NCBI GenBank assembly: GCA_019359045.1
Contig: JAHHIA010000018.1
Coordinates: 23,556-87,555 of the forward strand
Direction: 5' to 3'
Source: Scytolyngbya sp. HA4215-MV1
Lineage (GTDB): Bacteria > Cyanobacteriota > Cyanobacteriia > Leptolyngbyales > Leptolyngbyaceae
Length of the DNA: 64,000 nt
A program made the translations under genes and the position numbers. Below the pieces are notes generated by a model. That model saw only the letters and a program-made list of their open reading frames with translations. It was not told where the DNA came from and did no database searches. Shown here piece after piece: positions 10,091-19,418 of this stretch (position 1 is the stretch's first letter; each line of letters starts with the position of its first letter).

Positions 10091-11056
10091 CTAATGCGGT
10101 TCATCTAAACAAGTGGCAGCATGGAGACAATAGCGATCGCGTCCCTCATGTTTTGCTTGATAAAGCGCTTCATCTGCTGCCTTAATCAACGCAGATTCCG
10201 AAACCTCTGATGCTGGAGACTGGGTGGCAATCCCCAAACTCAGCGTAACGACTTGGCTAATCGGCGACGCCAGATGGGGCAATGCCAGATTTTTCACATG
10301 CATCTGAATTTCTTCGGCAACCCGCACAGCCCCGCGACTCGGTGTATTCGGCAAAACCACCACAAATTCTTCCCCACCATACCGGGCAACCAAATCAGTG
10401 GAACGCTTCGCTGCCCGACTGATTGCCTCTGCTACCTGTTGCAAGCACTTGTCTCCCGCCTGATGCCCATAAGTATCGTTATAAATTTTAAAGTGATCCA
10501 CATCACAGAGAATTAAAGAAATAGGTCCCTGCTCCCGGCTCATTCGTTGCCATTCTCGATAAAGATACTTGTCGAAATAGCGACGGTTTGCCAAGTGAGT
10601 CAATCCATCGGAGCCTGCCAGTCTTTGCAACTCCAGATTTGCAGCTTCTAATTGTTGATAGAGCCGGAGTTGATTGATTAAGCGACGAACCCGATGGCAG
10701 AGGACAGGCCAATGGATCGGTTTGGTCACGTAATCTGCTGCACCGACTTCAAACGCGCGATCAACCGAAGCCTTATCCTCTAAGCCCGTAATAATGAGTA
10801 CTGGCGTCCGATTTGCTTCTGGCAATTTTTGGAGCTGAAGGCAACACTCAAACCCATCCATAATTGGCATCATGGCATCCAGCAGGACAATATCTGGACG
10901 CAGTCGAGTATAGATTTCTAAACATTCTTGTCCGTTACTCGCTTCCGCCACCCGATACCCTTGTTTCTCCATCGCCCGCCGCAGCAAAATCCGCATCGTG
11001 GAGTCATCATCCACAACCAAAACTAATGGTAAAGATTGCTCAGAGGCGAGAATCAT
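10091..11056 (-). CDS. Response regulator with GGDEF output (diguanylate cyclase)
   Basis: A 321-residue cytoplasmic protein that should make cyclic di-GMP when phosphorylated. The receiver domain (about 9-125) has the acidic pocket VVDDD (14-18), phospho-acceptor D60 in DIVLLDAMMP, and K112 in VTKPIHW. A short coiled linker leads to the GGDEF domain (about 150-310). The active-site motif is GGEEF at 227-231, a functional variant. An RxxD product-inhibition site (RSTD) lies five residues before it, so feedback control by c-di-GMP is likely. The gene begins 8 bp after the stop of the HPt gene on the same strand; the two probably form a phosphorelay operon. Confidence 0.94.
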   Translation of the reverse strand: MILASEQSLPLVLVVDDDSTMRILLRRAMEKQGYRVAEASNGQECLEIYTRLRPDIVLLDAMMPIMDGFECCLQLQKLPEANRTPVLIITGLEDKASVDRAFEVGAADYVTKPIHWPVLCHRVRRLINQLRLYQQLEAANLELQRLAGSDGLTHLANRRYFDKYLYREWQRMSREQGPISLILCDVDHFKIYNDTYGHQAGDKCLQQVAEAISRAAKRSTDLVARYGGEEFVVVLPNTPSRGAVRVAEEIQMHVKNLALPHLASPISQVVTLSLGIATQSPASEVSESALIKAADEALYQAKHEGRDRYCLHAATCLDEPH

Positions 11057-11064
11057 GGTTATCC

Positions 11065-11418
11065 CTACTGAATAACCTGTTCTAGGGCAGCTTTGGCTTT
11101 AGCATATTCCTGGGCAACAGCCTCTCCGCGATCGAGCGGAATGCCTGTCGCCCCAGCTTTGCCTAATTCTTCCAATTCGTTACAAAGCTCGGTCAGCGTC
11201 ACAGCCCCCAGCACCGTACTGGTTGATTTGAGCGTATGGGCTGCATGTTGCAATTTCTTTGCATCTCCTTGCAATACAGCAAGTTGTATATCCTGAATCA
11301 GTTTTGGCGCTTCTTCAAAATAACTATCCAAAACTTCTTGCAAAAATTCGTAATCCCCCCCTTCGCTGATCCCTAAAAAGGTCTGCCAGGCTTCACGGTC
11401 GATAATCGGTTTGCTCAT
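11065..11418 (-). CDS. HPt (histidine phosphotransfer) domain protein
   Basis: A 117-residue single-domain phosphotransfer protein. The four-helix HPt signature surrounds the phospho-accepting H61 in AHTLKSTSTVLGA, followed by the ELCNELEELGKAG helix. It is first in a two-gene operon with the REC-GGDEF regulator, which is its obvious partner: it would relay phosphate between a hybrid histidine kinase elsewhere in the genome and that regulator (inference). No kinase is encoded next to it. Confidence 0.92.
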   Translation of the reverse strand: MSKPIIDREAWQTFLGISEGGDYEFLQEVLDSYFEEAPKLIQDIQLAVLQGDAKKLQHAAHTLKSTSTVLGAVTLTELCNELEELGKAGATGIPLDRGEAVAQEYAKAKAALEQVIQ

Positions 11419-11989
11419 ACTTGACGACTCTTAATAACTTCTTAAACCCAACGAATACGGAATATGATTTATTTGTACAATATTTTTTATCCCGCTTAGG
11501 GTTTTCTCGATCGAGAATCAGATCGGCATCACAACCTGCTTGACTTAACCGAAGCTAGCATGAAGAGCATAGGGCAAAGTAAGCAAGCGTATTTTCCCTC
11601 ATCTCTTCAATTTCTATGGATTGATCCCTCACAAGTTCCTCAAATTCTTGATTTATAAAAGAACTATAGAGACTTGGAACCACTCAGTTATAAATTGAAG
11701 ATTCCCTAGATTTATCCCCCGATCGCATTTCAACAAAAGTTGGGGTTTTATCATCTGATTAAAGAGTGCATGGCAAGTGTGTGTTTCGACCCTCAACATG
11801 CCCCTGCCCGATCTATTTGCCAAGCCCTTGATCAGTTCCTCCTTCAAACAAGTCTCTGATTTGAGCCGCCTTGTGAGTTCGCCACTCACAACGTGGGTTT
11901 AGATTGGGCATCCGTGCGGCACATGATTTCTCAATTCGGTGTCCCAATCCATCTACATCCATCAATCAGAAGTCGCAGAGGTCAAGGTT
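11419..11989. other. Divergent intergenic region upstream of ppsA
   Basis: About 570 bp between the HPt gene start (minus) and the preferred ppsA start. It must hold promoters in both directions. A 78-codon minus-strand frame (11653-11889) shows no motif or start signal and is probably chance. AT-rich stretches occur at 11460-11500 and 11640-11720. No hairpin or riboswitch is recognised. Confidence 0.4.
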
Positions 11990-14425
11990 ATGGTGCAGGC
12001 AATTGTGAATACTCAAAATTCCTCTAAGGCACGCGAAAATTCCTTTGTCTTACAGTTTCGGGAAGTTGGGATTGTAGATATTCCCCTGGTAGGAGGCAAG
12101 AATGCTTCCTTAGGTGAAATGCTGCAACAACTTACCCCGCAGGGGATTGGTGTACCCGATGGTTTCGCTACTACTGCCTATGCTTATCGGTATTTCATTG
12201 AAATCGCGGGGTTAGAAAAACGGCTGCGTGCCCTCTTTGCGGAATTGGATGTAGAAGATGTGCTGAGTTTGCGCGAAGTGGGAAAGCAAGCTCGATCATT
12301 GATTTTGCAAACCCCATTCCCTGACGAGTTACAAGAAGCGATCGTGAAGGCATATCGCAAACTCTGCCAGCGCTACGGAGAGGACACGGATGTCGCAGTT
12401 CGTTCTAGTGCCACTGCCGAAGACTTGCCCGATGCTAGCTTTGCTGGGCAACAAGAAACCTATCTCAATGTCCATGGGGTAAGGGGGGTACTGGAAGCTT
12501 GCCACAAGTGTTTTGCTTCTATTTTCACCGATCGTGCCATTTCCTATCGGCAGATCAAGGGATTTGACCACTTTGAAGTTGCCCTCTCGGTGGGGGTGCA
12601 AAAGATGGTGCGTTCGGACTTGGCAGCCTCAGGTGTGATGTTTTCGATCGACACCGAAACCGGCTTCAAAGATGCGGCACTGATCACTGCTGCCTACGGT
12701 TTGGGCGAAAACGTAGTACAAGGAGCGGTGAATCCGGATGAATATCTGGTCTTTAAGCCAACTCTACAACAGGGCTTCACACCGATTTTAGAAAAACGGC
12801 TGGGTTCCAAAGAAATTAAAATGGTCTACGATTTGGGCGGTTCCAAGCTGACCAAAAATGTGTCTGTTTCCCCTGAAGAACGCCGGCAATTTGCCCTAAC
12901 GAATGACGAAATTCTCACTCTGGCACAGTGGGCATGTGACATTGAAGCTCACTATTCAAAGGTGCGGGGGCTTTATACCCCCATGGACATCGAATGGGCA
13001 AAAGACGGCATCACAGGTGAGTTATTTATCGTGCAGGCACGTCCTGAAACGGTGCAGTCCCAGCGAGCACAAAATCTTTTGCGAAGCTACGAACTCAAAC
13101 AAAAGGGACAGGTTTTGGCAACTGGGCGTGCTGTCGGCGAAATGATTGGTCAAGGCAAAGCGAGAGTCATTTTAGATGTACACAAAATTGACCAGTTTCA
13201 GGCTGGCGAAGTGTTGGTGACCAACCGCACTGACCCTGACTGGGAACCGATTATGAAAAAAGCCAGTGCGATCGTCACCAATCAGGGAGGACGCACTTGC
13301 CATGCTGCCATCATTGCCAGAGAAATGGGGATTCCAGCGATCGTCGGTTGCAGCAATGCCACTTCGGTGATCCAAACGGGACAGGAGGTGACCGTGTCTT
13401 GTGCTGGAGGTGAAGAGGGACAAGTCTACCAGGGATTGCTGCCCTTTGAAATTAAAGAAGTGGCACTGGAAAACTTACCCCGTACCCGCACCCAAATCTT
13501 AATGAATGTGGGCAATCCTCAAGAAGCCTTCGGTTTATCAGCGATTCCCAATGATGGGGTGGGGCTTGCCCGGATGGAGTTCATCATTGCCAACCATATC
13601 CAGGCTCACCCACTAGCGCTACTTCACTTCGACCAGCTAGAAGATGAACTCGCCCGCTATAAAATTGCCGAGTTGACGGCTCAGTACGAGAATAAAGCCA
13701 CTTTCTTTGTCGATCGATTGGCGCATGGAATTGGGACAATCGCCGCTGCCTTCTATCCCAAACCTGTTGTGGTTCGCCTATCGGACTTCAAGAGCAACGA
13801 ATATGCCAATTTGCTCGGTGGTCGGCAATTTGAGCCGAAAGAAGAAAATCCCATGATTGGTTGGCGAGGTGCTTCGCGCTACTATGACGATCGCTACCGT
13901 GAAGGGTTTGCCCTAGAATGCCAGGCAATGAAGCGAGTGCGGGATGACATGGGCTTGACCAACGTCATTCTTATGGTGCCTTTCTGCCGAACGCCGGACG
14001 AAGGTCGCCGAGTACTGGCAGAAATGGCAAAACATGGGTTAGTGCAGGGTGAAAATGGGCTGCAAGTCTACGTCATGTGCGAACTTCCTAGCAACGTGGC
14101 GCTAGCGGACGAGTTTAGTCAGGTATTCGATGGCTTTTCGATCGGTTCGAATGACCTGACTCAACTGACTTTGGGACTCGATCGCGACTCGGCTCTGGTT
14201 GCCCATCTGTTTGATGAACGCAACGAAGCAGTCAAGCGCATGGTTGCCCAAGCGATCGCCACTGCCAAAGCCCAGGGACGCAAGATCGGCATCTGCGGTC
14301 AGGCTCCTAGCGACTATCCAGAGTTTGCTCGCTTTCTGGTTGAACAAGGCATTGATTCCATCAGCCTCAACCCCGACTCGGTCTTGAAGACACTGCTGGA
14401 AATTGCCCAGGTCGAAAAGGGCTGA
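11990..14425 (+). CDS. ppsA: Phosphoenolpyruvate synthase
   Basis: An 811-residue enzyme converting pyruvate plus ATP to PEP, AMP and phosphate, allowing gluconeogenesis from C3 compounds. The N-terminal ATP-grasp-like domain opens with PLVGGKNASLGEMLQQL and contains AVRSSATAEDLPDASFAGQQETYL. The swivelling phosphohistidine domain has H438 in GGRTCHAAIIAREMG. The C-terminal PEP-binding barrel contains MCELPSNV and ends with the catalytic-cysteine loop GICGQAPSDYPEFARFL. Length matches the family. An in-frame GTG at 11939 would add 17 residues, but the ATG at 11990 has GAGG at proper spacing and gives the N-terminus expected from homologues. It stands alone, with a long 5' region. Confidence 0.96.
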   Translation: MVQAIVNTQNSSKARENSFVLQFREVGIVDIPLVGGKNASLGEMLQQLTPQGIGVPDGFATTAYAYRYFIEIAGLEKRLRALFAELDVEDVLSLREVGKQARSLILQTPFPDELQEAIVKAYRKLCQRYGEDTDVAVRSSATAEDLPDASFAGQQETYLNVHGVRGVLEACHKCFASIFTDRAISYRQIKGFDHFEVALSVGVQKMVRSDLAASGVMFSIDTETGFKDAALITAAYGLGENVVQGAVNPDEYLVFKPTLQQGFTPILEKRLGSKEIKMVYDLGGSKLTKNVSVSPEERRQFALTNDEILTLAQWACDIEAHYSKVRGLYTPMDIEWAKDGITGELFIVQARPETVQSQRAQNLLRSYELKQKGQVLATGRAVGEMIGQGKARVILDVHKIDQFQAGEVLVTNRTDPDWEPIMKKASAIVTNQGGRTCHAAIIAREMGIPAIVGCSNATSVIQTGQEVTVSCAGGEEGQVYQGLLPFEIKEVALENLPRTRTQILMNVGNPQEAFGLSAIPNDGVGLARMEFIIANHIQAHPLALLHFDQLEDELARYKIAELTAQYENKATFFVDRLAHGIGTIAAAFYPKPVVVRLSDFKSNEYANLLGGRQFEPKEENPMIGWRGASRYYDDRYREGFALECQAMKRVRDDMGLTNVILMVPFCRTPDEGRRVLAEMAKHGLVQGENGLQVYVMCELPSNVALADEFSQVFDGFSIGSNDLTQLTLGLDRDSALVAHLFDERNEAVKRMVAQAIATAKAQGRKIGICGQAPSDYPEFARFLVEQGIDSISLNPDSVLKTLLEIAQVEKG

Positions 14426-14716
14426 ACCATCGTAGGACATCGACCATGACGTCCGTAGCAGTTCCCCGGTTTCTGGTTTAGATTCAACAGTCAATTCTGT
14501 CATCACTACGGAAATCGGGGGATCTGTTCTCCAGAGTCTATCTCTCCTTGTCCAAAAGCCAAGTCATTAAGATTTTTGAGTCAGAGAAGCAATAGCCCAG
14601 CGAAACTGTGAAGGAGTTGTAAATTAAAGATATCCCTTCAATTTTCCTTAACCCCGCTCCGGATTCAGAGGATGCTTGACAAGTCGCAATCTGCTGCGAC
14701 CAGAAAGGAGTATCAG
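14426..14716. other. Intergenic region after ppsA
   Basis: No gene or clear terminator is seen. The last part carries the strong AAAGGAG ribosome-binding site of the mini-ORF that follows. Confidence 0.4.
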
Positions 14717-14818
14717 ATGAATACTCTCTCCGAATACGAAAATTTCTCTAAATACTATGGTCTTGCGGTTCGCATTGAGTCAGACCTAAAGCCGTCCCTC
14801 CAAAACCAAGGTATCTGA
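14717..14818 (+). CDS. Possible 33-residue small protein or leader peptide
   Basis: A short ATG frame of 33 codons plus stop, beginning MNTLSEYENFSKYYGL. It is supported mainly by a strong ribosome-binding site (AAAGGAG, 6 bp from the ATG), better than that of most genes here. It ends 53 bp before the universal stress protein gene, so it may be a separate small protein or a regulatory upstream ORF. No known family is recognised, the peptide is rich in Tyr/Ser/Glu, and it has no membrane segment. Confidence 0.4.
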   Translation: MNTLSEYENFSKYYGLAVRIESDLKPSLQNQGI

Positions 14819-14871
14819 AAAAGCGATTGATTGAAAACTTGTATTTCATCTCGTATAAGAGGTTTCAGCGT

Positions 14872-15399
14872 ATGTTTCAACGAATCTTAGTTGCCGTAGA
14901 CAGTTCCGATGCTGGCAAACATATTTTTGAAGCAGCCTTATCTTTTGCTAAAGCAACCCACGCCAGTTTGATGCTGTTGCATGTCCTGTCTCCGTTTGAT
15001 GAAGGCTACCCTAATCCGGTTTATCCGGGTTCAGATAGCGTTTATCCATCCCTCCATACCGAAGCACTTCGACAATATATGGGGCAACTCGAACGTTTGG
15101 AGAAAGAAGGCATTGAGCTGTTGCAGGAGCTAGCGGATCAAGCTGCTGAAGCGGGTATCACGGCTGAATTTACCCAAAATCTGGGTGATCCTAGTCGGAT
15201 TATTTGTGATTTGGCACGCACCTGGAATGCTGACTTGGTCGTCACGGGGCGGCGAGGACGTAAAGGGCTGACCGAATTCATTTTAGGCAGTGTTAGTAAC
15301 TATGTGATTCATCATGCACCTTGCTCTGTCATGGTCATTCAAGGAAAAAATGAAGTGGCGATCGACAGCAATAACGAAAAAGCAGCCGTTGTCAGCTAG
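14872..15399 (+). CDS. Universal stress protein, UspA family
   Basis: A 175-residue single-domain Usp protein. It opens with the family strand MFQRILVAVDSSDAGKHIFE and carries the ATP-binding glycine motif GRRGRKGLTEFILGSVSNYVIHHAPCSVMVI in the usual G-2x-G-9x-G(S/T) form, so it probably binds ATP. A 16-residue insertion (about residues 42-62, rich in Pro/Tyr/Ser) after the first domain strand is common in cyanobacterial members. A longer frame from a TTG at 14827 exists, but the ATG at 14872 has AGAGG upstream and fits the family N-terminus. It may be co-transcribed with the mini-ORF at 14717-14818. A hairpin terminator lies about 150 bp downstream. Confidence 0.92.
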   Translation: MFQRILVAVDSSDAGKHIFEAALSFAKATHASLMLLHVLSPFDEGYPNPVYPGSDSVYPSLHTEALRQYMGQLERLEKEGIELLQELADQAAEAGITAEFTQNLGDPSRIICDLARTWNADLVVTGRRGRKGLTEFILGSVSNYVIHHAPCSVMVIQGKNEVAIDSNNEKAAVVS

Positions 15400-15853
15400 C
15401 GATAGGAATACTGCACGCCAGGATTTCAGGGTTTATTCTTCAGGTTTGTTCGCCATACTTAGAGATTTGCCCCGCTCGTCTAGGTATTGCTAGCTTTCCC
15501 AGATATCCGCTTCGCTCCTGCCTGTTCCTTCAAGGGAATTAACCCAACCGCGTAGAGATTGTCCATCTCTGCGCGGTTTGTATATGCCTCTTCAGCATCC
15601 CTTACCCACTAAAACATCTGATCAGAACCCGCATCTACTGAAGACTTGCTGTGGTAACTTATAGGGGTTTGGTTTTTTGCTTCATGAAGGGGGAACCTGG
15701 TGTATATGCAATAAGTCAGGCATATCGAGTCTTTTGCAATGAAAACTGCTTGAAAGATTCGCAACTTTAAAGGGATTTCAGGCGCCAAGAATCCTCAATC
15801 GTATCGTCTCGACCAATAAGCTTTTACCAGCTGTCCTTTTTACCCCCGCTCAA
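15400..15853. other. Intergenic region between the stress protein and the glycosyltransferase block
   Basis: It contains the terminator hairpin at 15546-15578. The remaining ~270 bp before the first glycosyltransferase should include its promoter; no ORF or further structure is evident. Confidence 0.45.
15546..15578 (+). terminator. Hairpin terminator, weak U-tract
   Basis: Arms AACCGCGTAGAGAT and ATCTCTGCGCGGTT pair at 13 of 14 positions around a 5-nt loop, followed by TTGTAT. It probably ends transcription of the stress protein gene. Confidence 0.6.
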
Positions 15854-17314
15854 ATGAACTTATTATTTGTACTGCACAATTGGATTGGTTATGCCCCACA
15901 TGGCGGCACCGAGATTCATGCTCAGGACATTATTAAAGCGTTCAAACAGTATTCAACTCATCATATTTATATCCTGTTTCCTGATCTCAGAGAATGTAAA
16001 GGTGCGATTGATAAATTCCTAATTCTGGATACTCGCAACGGGGCAGTTAAAACAATTAAATTAAATTTTCCAATTACTTTTGAATGCTATAAACATGCAG
16101 AATGGTCTACGATCGCAGCCTCCATCATTCATCAATATCAGATTGATATTGTCCATTTCTTTCATCTTCTGCATTACCCATTAAATTTTCCGCTAATTGC
16201 CAAGCAATCGGGTGCGAAAGTAATCGTTTCTTTTCATGATTATTTTCTGGTGTGTCCTCAGTTTAATCTTTTAAAGGAGAATGTAAGGTTCTGCGGTTAT
16301 CCTGATGCTTCACTAAGTACTTGCGATCTGTGCTTAAAGCAGACCTTTGGCTATCAACCAGGTACACAGGAAACCAGACGACATTTAATTTCTCAGGTCT
16401 TGTACCATATCGATGCAGTGCACTATGCTTCACAAGATCAAAAATCAAGAATTGAGGCAGCATACCCTTACTTACAACAAAAAGCCAGCATGACGATGGG
16501 GGTCGGCTTAGAGCGCAGTTTAGATCCAATTCTACTAGGAGATAAAAAACTCGATGCCAGTCAACCTTTGACTGTGGCTTGTGTCGGCAATTTTAGTATT
16601 AATAAAGGCGCCGATTTACTTTTAAGAGTGATTGATTATTACTGTTTTAAGGGATTTTCAAATATTCAAATCAATATTTATGGGAATTTGCATCCTCCTT
16701 ACGAAGCAGTGCTCAAAAATATTGCCCAAGTTGCTCCACTCAAATTGCACGGGGCATACTCTCCCGATCAACTCCCTGTATTGCTTAAAGCGTGTGATGT
16801 TGCTCTATTTGCTTCAATTTGGCCCGAAACATTTGTCCTCGCTCTCTCTGAAGCTTGGGCGTGTGGATTAATACCGATCGCCCCCAAACTAGGAGCCTTT
16901 CAAGAGCGTATTATTCATGACAAAAATGGTATTCTTTACGATCCGCTCGATCCAGGTTCTATTATCGACATACTCAATGATTTGGCAGCGCATCGAGAGA
17001 AGCTTTCTCATTTTTTGAGTGAGATTCATCACGTCCAGTACCCATCTATCAAGGATAATTTGACTGAATATCTAGCGTTATATGAAAAAGTTTTGAGCAG
17101 TCCAGAGCCGCTTGCAGATGCCCTCGCACGTATGGTGATGACCCCTTATCCAGATTTTTGGCATAGCCAATCTACGCCTGCCATTGTGCAAATAAATCCA
17201 GTGCAATCAAGCAACTTAATCAAAAAAGCCTGGAGGATTTATCGCCAAGAGGGATTGAATTATATGCTAGTAAAAGGGCTGAAGTACATCAAAGTGCGGT
17301 TACTCAAGATGTAA
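15854..17314 (+). CDS. Glycosyltransferase, GT4 family
   Basis: A 486-residue GT-B enzyme expected to build a surface polysaccharide or glycan. The N-terminal Rossmann domain (about 1-190) has the acceptor-side motif GGTEIHAQDIIKAF and a cysteine-rich loop (four Cys around residues 137-160: CPQF...FCGY...CDLC) seen in a subset of GT4 enzymes. The C-terminal nucleotide-sugar domain (about 230-410) shows VACVGNFSINKGADLL and the donor-binding E-x7-E motif in PETFVLALSEAWACG. The region is noticeably more AT-rich than its surroundings. Two CgeB-like genes follow on the same strand, suggesting a small glycan cluster. Donor and acceptor are unknown. Confidence 0.88.
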   Translation: MNLLFVLHNWIGYAPHGGTEIHAQDIIKAFKQYSTHHIYILFPDLRECKGAIDKFLILDTRNGAVKTIKLNFPITFECYKHAEWSTIAASIIHQYQIDIVHFFHLLHYPLNFPLIAKQSGAKVIVSFHDYFLVCPQFNLLKENVRFCGYPDASLSTCDLCLKQTFGYQPGTQETRRHLISQVLYHIDAVHYASQDQKSRIEAAYPYLQQKASMTMGVGLERSLDPILLGDKKLDASQPLTVACVGNFSINKGADLLLRVIDYYCFKGFSNIQINIYGNLHPPYEAVLKNIAQVAPLKLHGAYSPDQLPVLLKACDVALFASIWPETFVLALSEAWACGLIPIAPKLGAFQERIIHDKNGILYDPLDPGSIIDILNDLAAHREKLSHFLSEIHHVQYPSIKDNLTEYLALYEKVLSSPEPLADALARMVMTPYPDFWHSQSTPAIVQINPVQSSNLIKKAWRIYRQEGLNYMLVKGLKYIKVRLLKM

Positions 17315-17428
17315 ACCAACCCTAAAATCATCTTTAAAAAACACTGTTTTTATATTGAGACTCAAGCGATTTCTAACCTGCCAATCAAGCTGATCATTCT
17401 CCATTTTCAACATTTGAGAACTTTGTTT

Positions 17429-18391
17429 ATGCCGGATAAATTAATTCACTTCGTCTGGCTGCTTCCCGAGCCAAAAGATAGCAATAAACATATTCGCCGA
17501 ATGATCCAATCTGAAGCCGCTTTTGTAGACGAAAAGATTATTTTCTTACAAGCCGAAGACTATCATCTCAAAGTTGGAAAAGTTGAGCAACCTGATCTGA
17601 TCATCTTCTATGGATCATTCTATAAGCCTCACTTTGACCCCTATTGCCTCATTTCAAAAATTCGCCAAACCTGGCAAACCACTTATTTATCGGCATGGCT
17701 GACTGATGATCCCTATGAATTTGATAGTGGCTATTTATTGACTGGCTATCTCGACTTTTTGTTTATTAATGACAAAAATGCCAGCCGTTACTATCATTCT
17801 GCCAAAGTCCATCCTTTACCCTTGGCGGCGGCTATGAACTTGATCGACGATCGTCCACCACTGGCACCAGAATGGGACTTTGTCTTTTGTGGAGTGGGTT
17901 TTGCTAATCGGGTTGAAGCCCTGACCGGGTTACAAAGCACGCTCAAACAGTATTCAACCTTAATTATTGGCTCTGGTTGGACGGAAGAATTAAAGTCCAG
18001 TTGTTTTTGGCTGCCTTCTGTCCCTTATGAGGAATTGTTAACTATTTATCAAAAGAGCAAGATTGTGCTCAATTTTGCTCGTAATTTTGATTTCTGCAAT
18101 ACATTGTACGAGATTGTTTCTTCGACCACAGCCCCTCGGACTTTTGAAGTTGCGGCATTAGGAATTTTTCAGTTGGTATTTTTTGATAAGCCAGAAGTTT
18201 ATGAGTATTTCAGTCGGGATGAATTAATTACATTCAGCAGTAAAGATGAATTTGATCAGTTGGTCAAAAAATATTTAAGCAATGCAGAATTGCGGACTGA
18301 AATTGCTCAGAAAGCACAGAAACGAGTGCTGAATCAACATCTTTATCGGCATCGGTTTCAAACTTTGTTAACCCGTGTCTTTAGCAGTTAA
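17429..18391 (+). CDS. CgeB-like glycosyltransferase (Glyco_trans_1_2 type)
   Basis: A 320-residue protein resembling the CgeB/DUF3880 GT-B group. The C-terminal half carries the group's signature, SSTTAPRTFEVAALGIFQL, followed by a late helix-rich part. The N-terminal half has AWLTDDPYEFDSGYL, equivalent to the W-x-x-D/E-D-P motif of this group. The first plausible start is ATG 17429; a TTG at 17414 would add five residues. The stop overlaps the extended frame of the next gene, whose product has the same architecture, so the pair looks like an ancient tandem duplication. It is AT-rich like its neighbours. Confidence 0.78.
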   Translation: MPDKLIHFVWLLPEPKDSNKHIRRMIQSEAAFVDEKIIFLQAEDYHLKVGKVEQPDLIIFYGSFYKPHFDPYCLISKIRQTWQTTYLSAWLTDDPYEFDSGYLLTGYLDFLFINDKNASRYYHSAKVHPLPLAAAMNLIDDRPPLAPEWDFVFCGVGFANRVEALTGLQSTLKQYSTLIIGSGWTEELKSSCFWLPSVPYEELLTIYQKSKIVLNFARNFDFCNTLYEIVSSTTAPRTFEVAALGIFQLVFFDKPEVYEYFSRDELITFSSKDEFDQLVKKYLSNAELRTEIAQKAQKRVLNQHLYRHRFQTLLTRVFSS

Positions 18392-18425
18392 TGCGTTATC
18401 CTTATCATGTATCGCTAGTGGTGCA

Positions 18426-19403
18426 ATGCGCATATTAATTCATAACCCCAAGCTTCCAAATAATAATTTCCATCTAATTCTTTCTATCTGGCGTGCCTGT
18501 TTAGAATCTCTACAGCTAGAAGCAGAAATTGCCAATGCTCAGTCATTTCATTTGGCAATTCGGAACTTTCGACCGGATATCGTTTTGACGATCGGGGGCG
18601 AACAAATTCCAGACTACACATTTAAAACACTGCGAGAACAAAAACAATTTCAATGGGTGCTTTGGACAACGGAAGATCCATTTGAAATTGCGTATCATCA
18701 AACCATTGCAAAATACTTTGACTATGTTTTCACATCTGACCAGATGAGTCAGTCACTTTACGATCATCCGCACTGTTATTATTTGCCCTTAGCTGCGGAC
18801 AGCGAACTCTTTTTTCATCCGGTCATTGAGCATCTCGAAGATTTGTTTTATGATCTGACGTTCATCGGTACAGCATGGCCCAATCGAGTTCAATTCCTCA
18901 AAAATCTCGTCACGCAAGCTAAAGTTTACGACCTCAAAATTCGCTTTATCTTGCCGACAAACCCCTATATTCCTTTGGATGTAACACAGGAAATTGGCTT
19001 GCATAAATTTGAGCATAATTTTCGTGTTTCTCCCTCAGATCTGGCAACATTACAAAACTATTCGTTATTTACCCTCACAATTTTGCGGGATTTTTCAGCC
19101 GATGGAAAGAGTAGACCGCAAACCTCACCAACTAATCGTTTTTTTGAAACCGCTTTGGCAGGCACAGGGCAGATTTTTGTCTCTAAAGAAACTACGATTA
19201 CCCATTTCTTTCCGGAACTGGCAAATAGTATTTATCAGTGTCAGGAAGTCCACGAAATCATTGAGACAATCTTAGCTGCTAAAAAAACGCCTGTATCACG
19301 TAATTTGGCAGCGCAAAAGGTACAAAAATTTGTGTTGGATCATCATTCCTATGCGCATCGCTTGCAAGAAATTCTGGCAAAGGTTTCAGGGAAACCGATC
19401 TAA
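18426..19403 (+). CDS. CgeB-like glycosyltransferase, tandem relative of the preceding gene
   Basis: A 325-residue protein of the same type as the one before: WVLWTTEDPFEIAYH parallels AWLTDDPYEF, and SPTNRFFETALAGTGQIFVS parallels the PRTFEVAALGIFQL motif. The ATG at 18426 is preferred over a GTG at 18375, which lies inside the previous gene and adds 17 residues with no family similarity. It closes the glycosyltransferase block. Sequence divergence from the neighbour is large, so the two probably transfer different sugars (inference). Confidence 0.78.
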   Translation: MRILIHNPKLPNNNFHLILSIWRACLESLQLEAEIANAQSFHLAIRNFRPDIVLTIGGEQIPDYTFKTLREQKQFQWVLWTTEDPFEIAYHQTIAKYFDYVFTSDQMSQSLYDHPHCYYLPLAADSELFFHPVIEHLEDLFYDLTFIGTAWPNRVQFLKNLVTQAKVYDLKIRFILPTNPYIPLDVTQEIGLHKFEHNFRVSPSDLATLQNYSLFTLTILRDFSADGKSRPQTSPTNRFFETALAGTGQIFVSKETTITHFFPELANSIYQCQEVHEIIETILAAKKTPVSRNLAAQKVQKFVLDHHSYAHRLQEILAKVSGKPI

Positions 19404-19418
19404 ACTACGATCGCGATT

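Noticed and set aside
9689..10108. 139-codon frame starting at TTG after the SIMPL gene
   Set aside because: No ribosome-binding site, no motif, overlaps the opposite-strand response regulator, and composition looks non-coding.
11653..11889. 78-codon minus-strand frame upstream of ppsA
   Set aside because: No recognisable family or start signal; most likely chance in an intergenic region.
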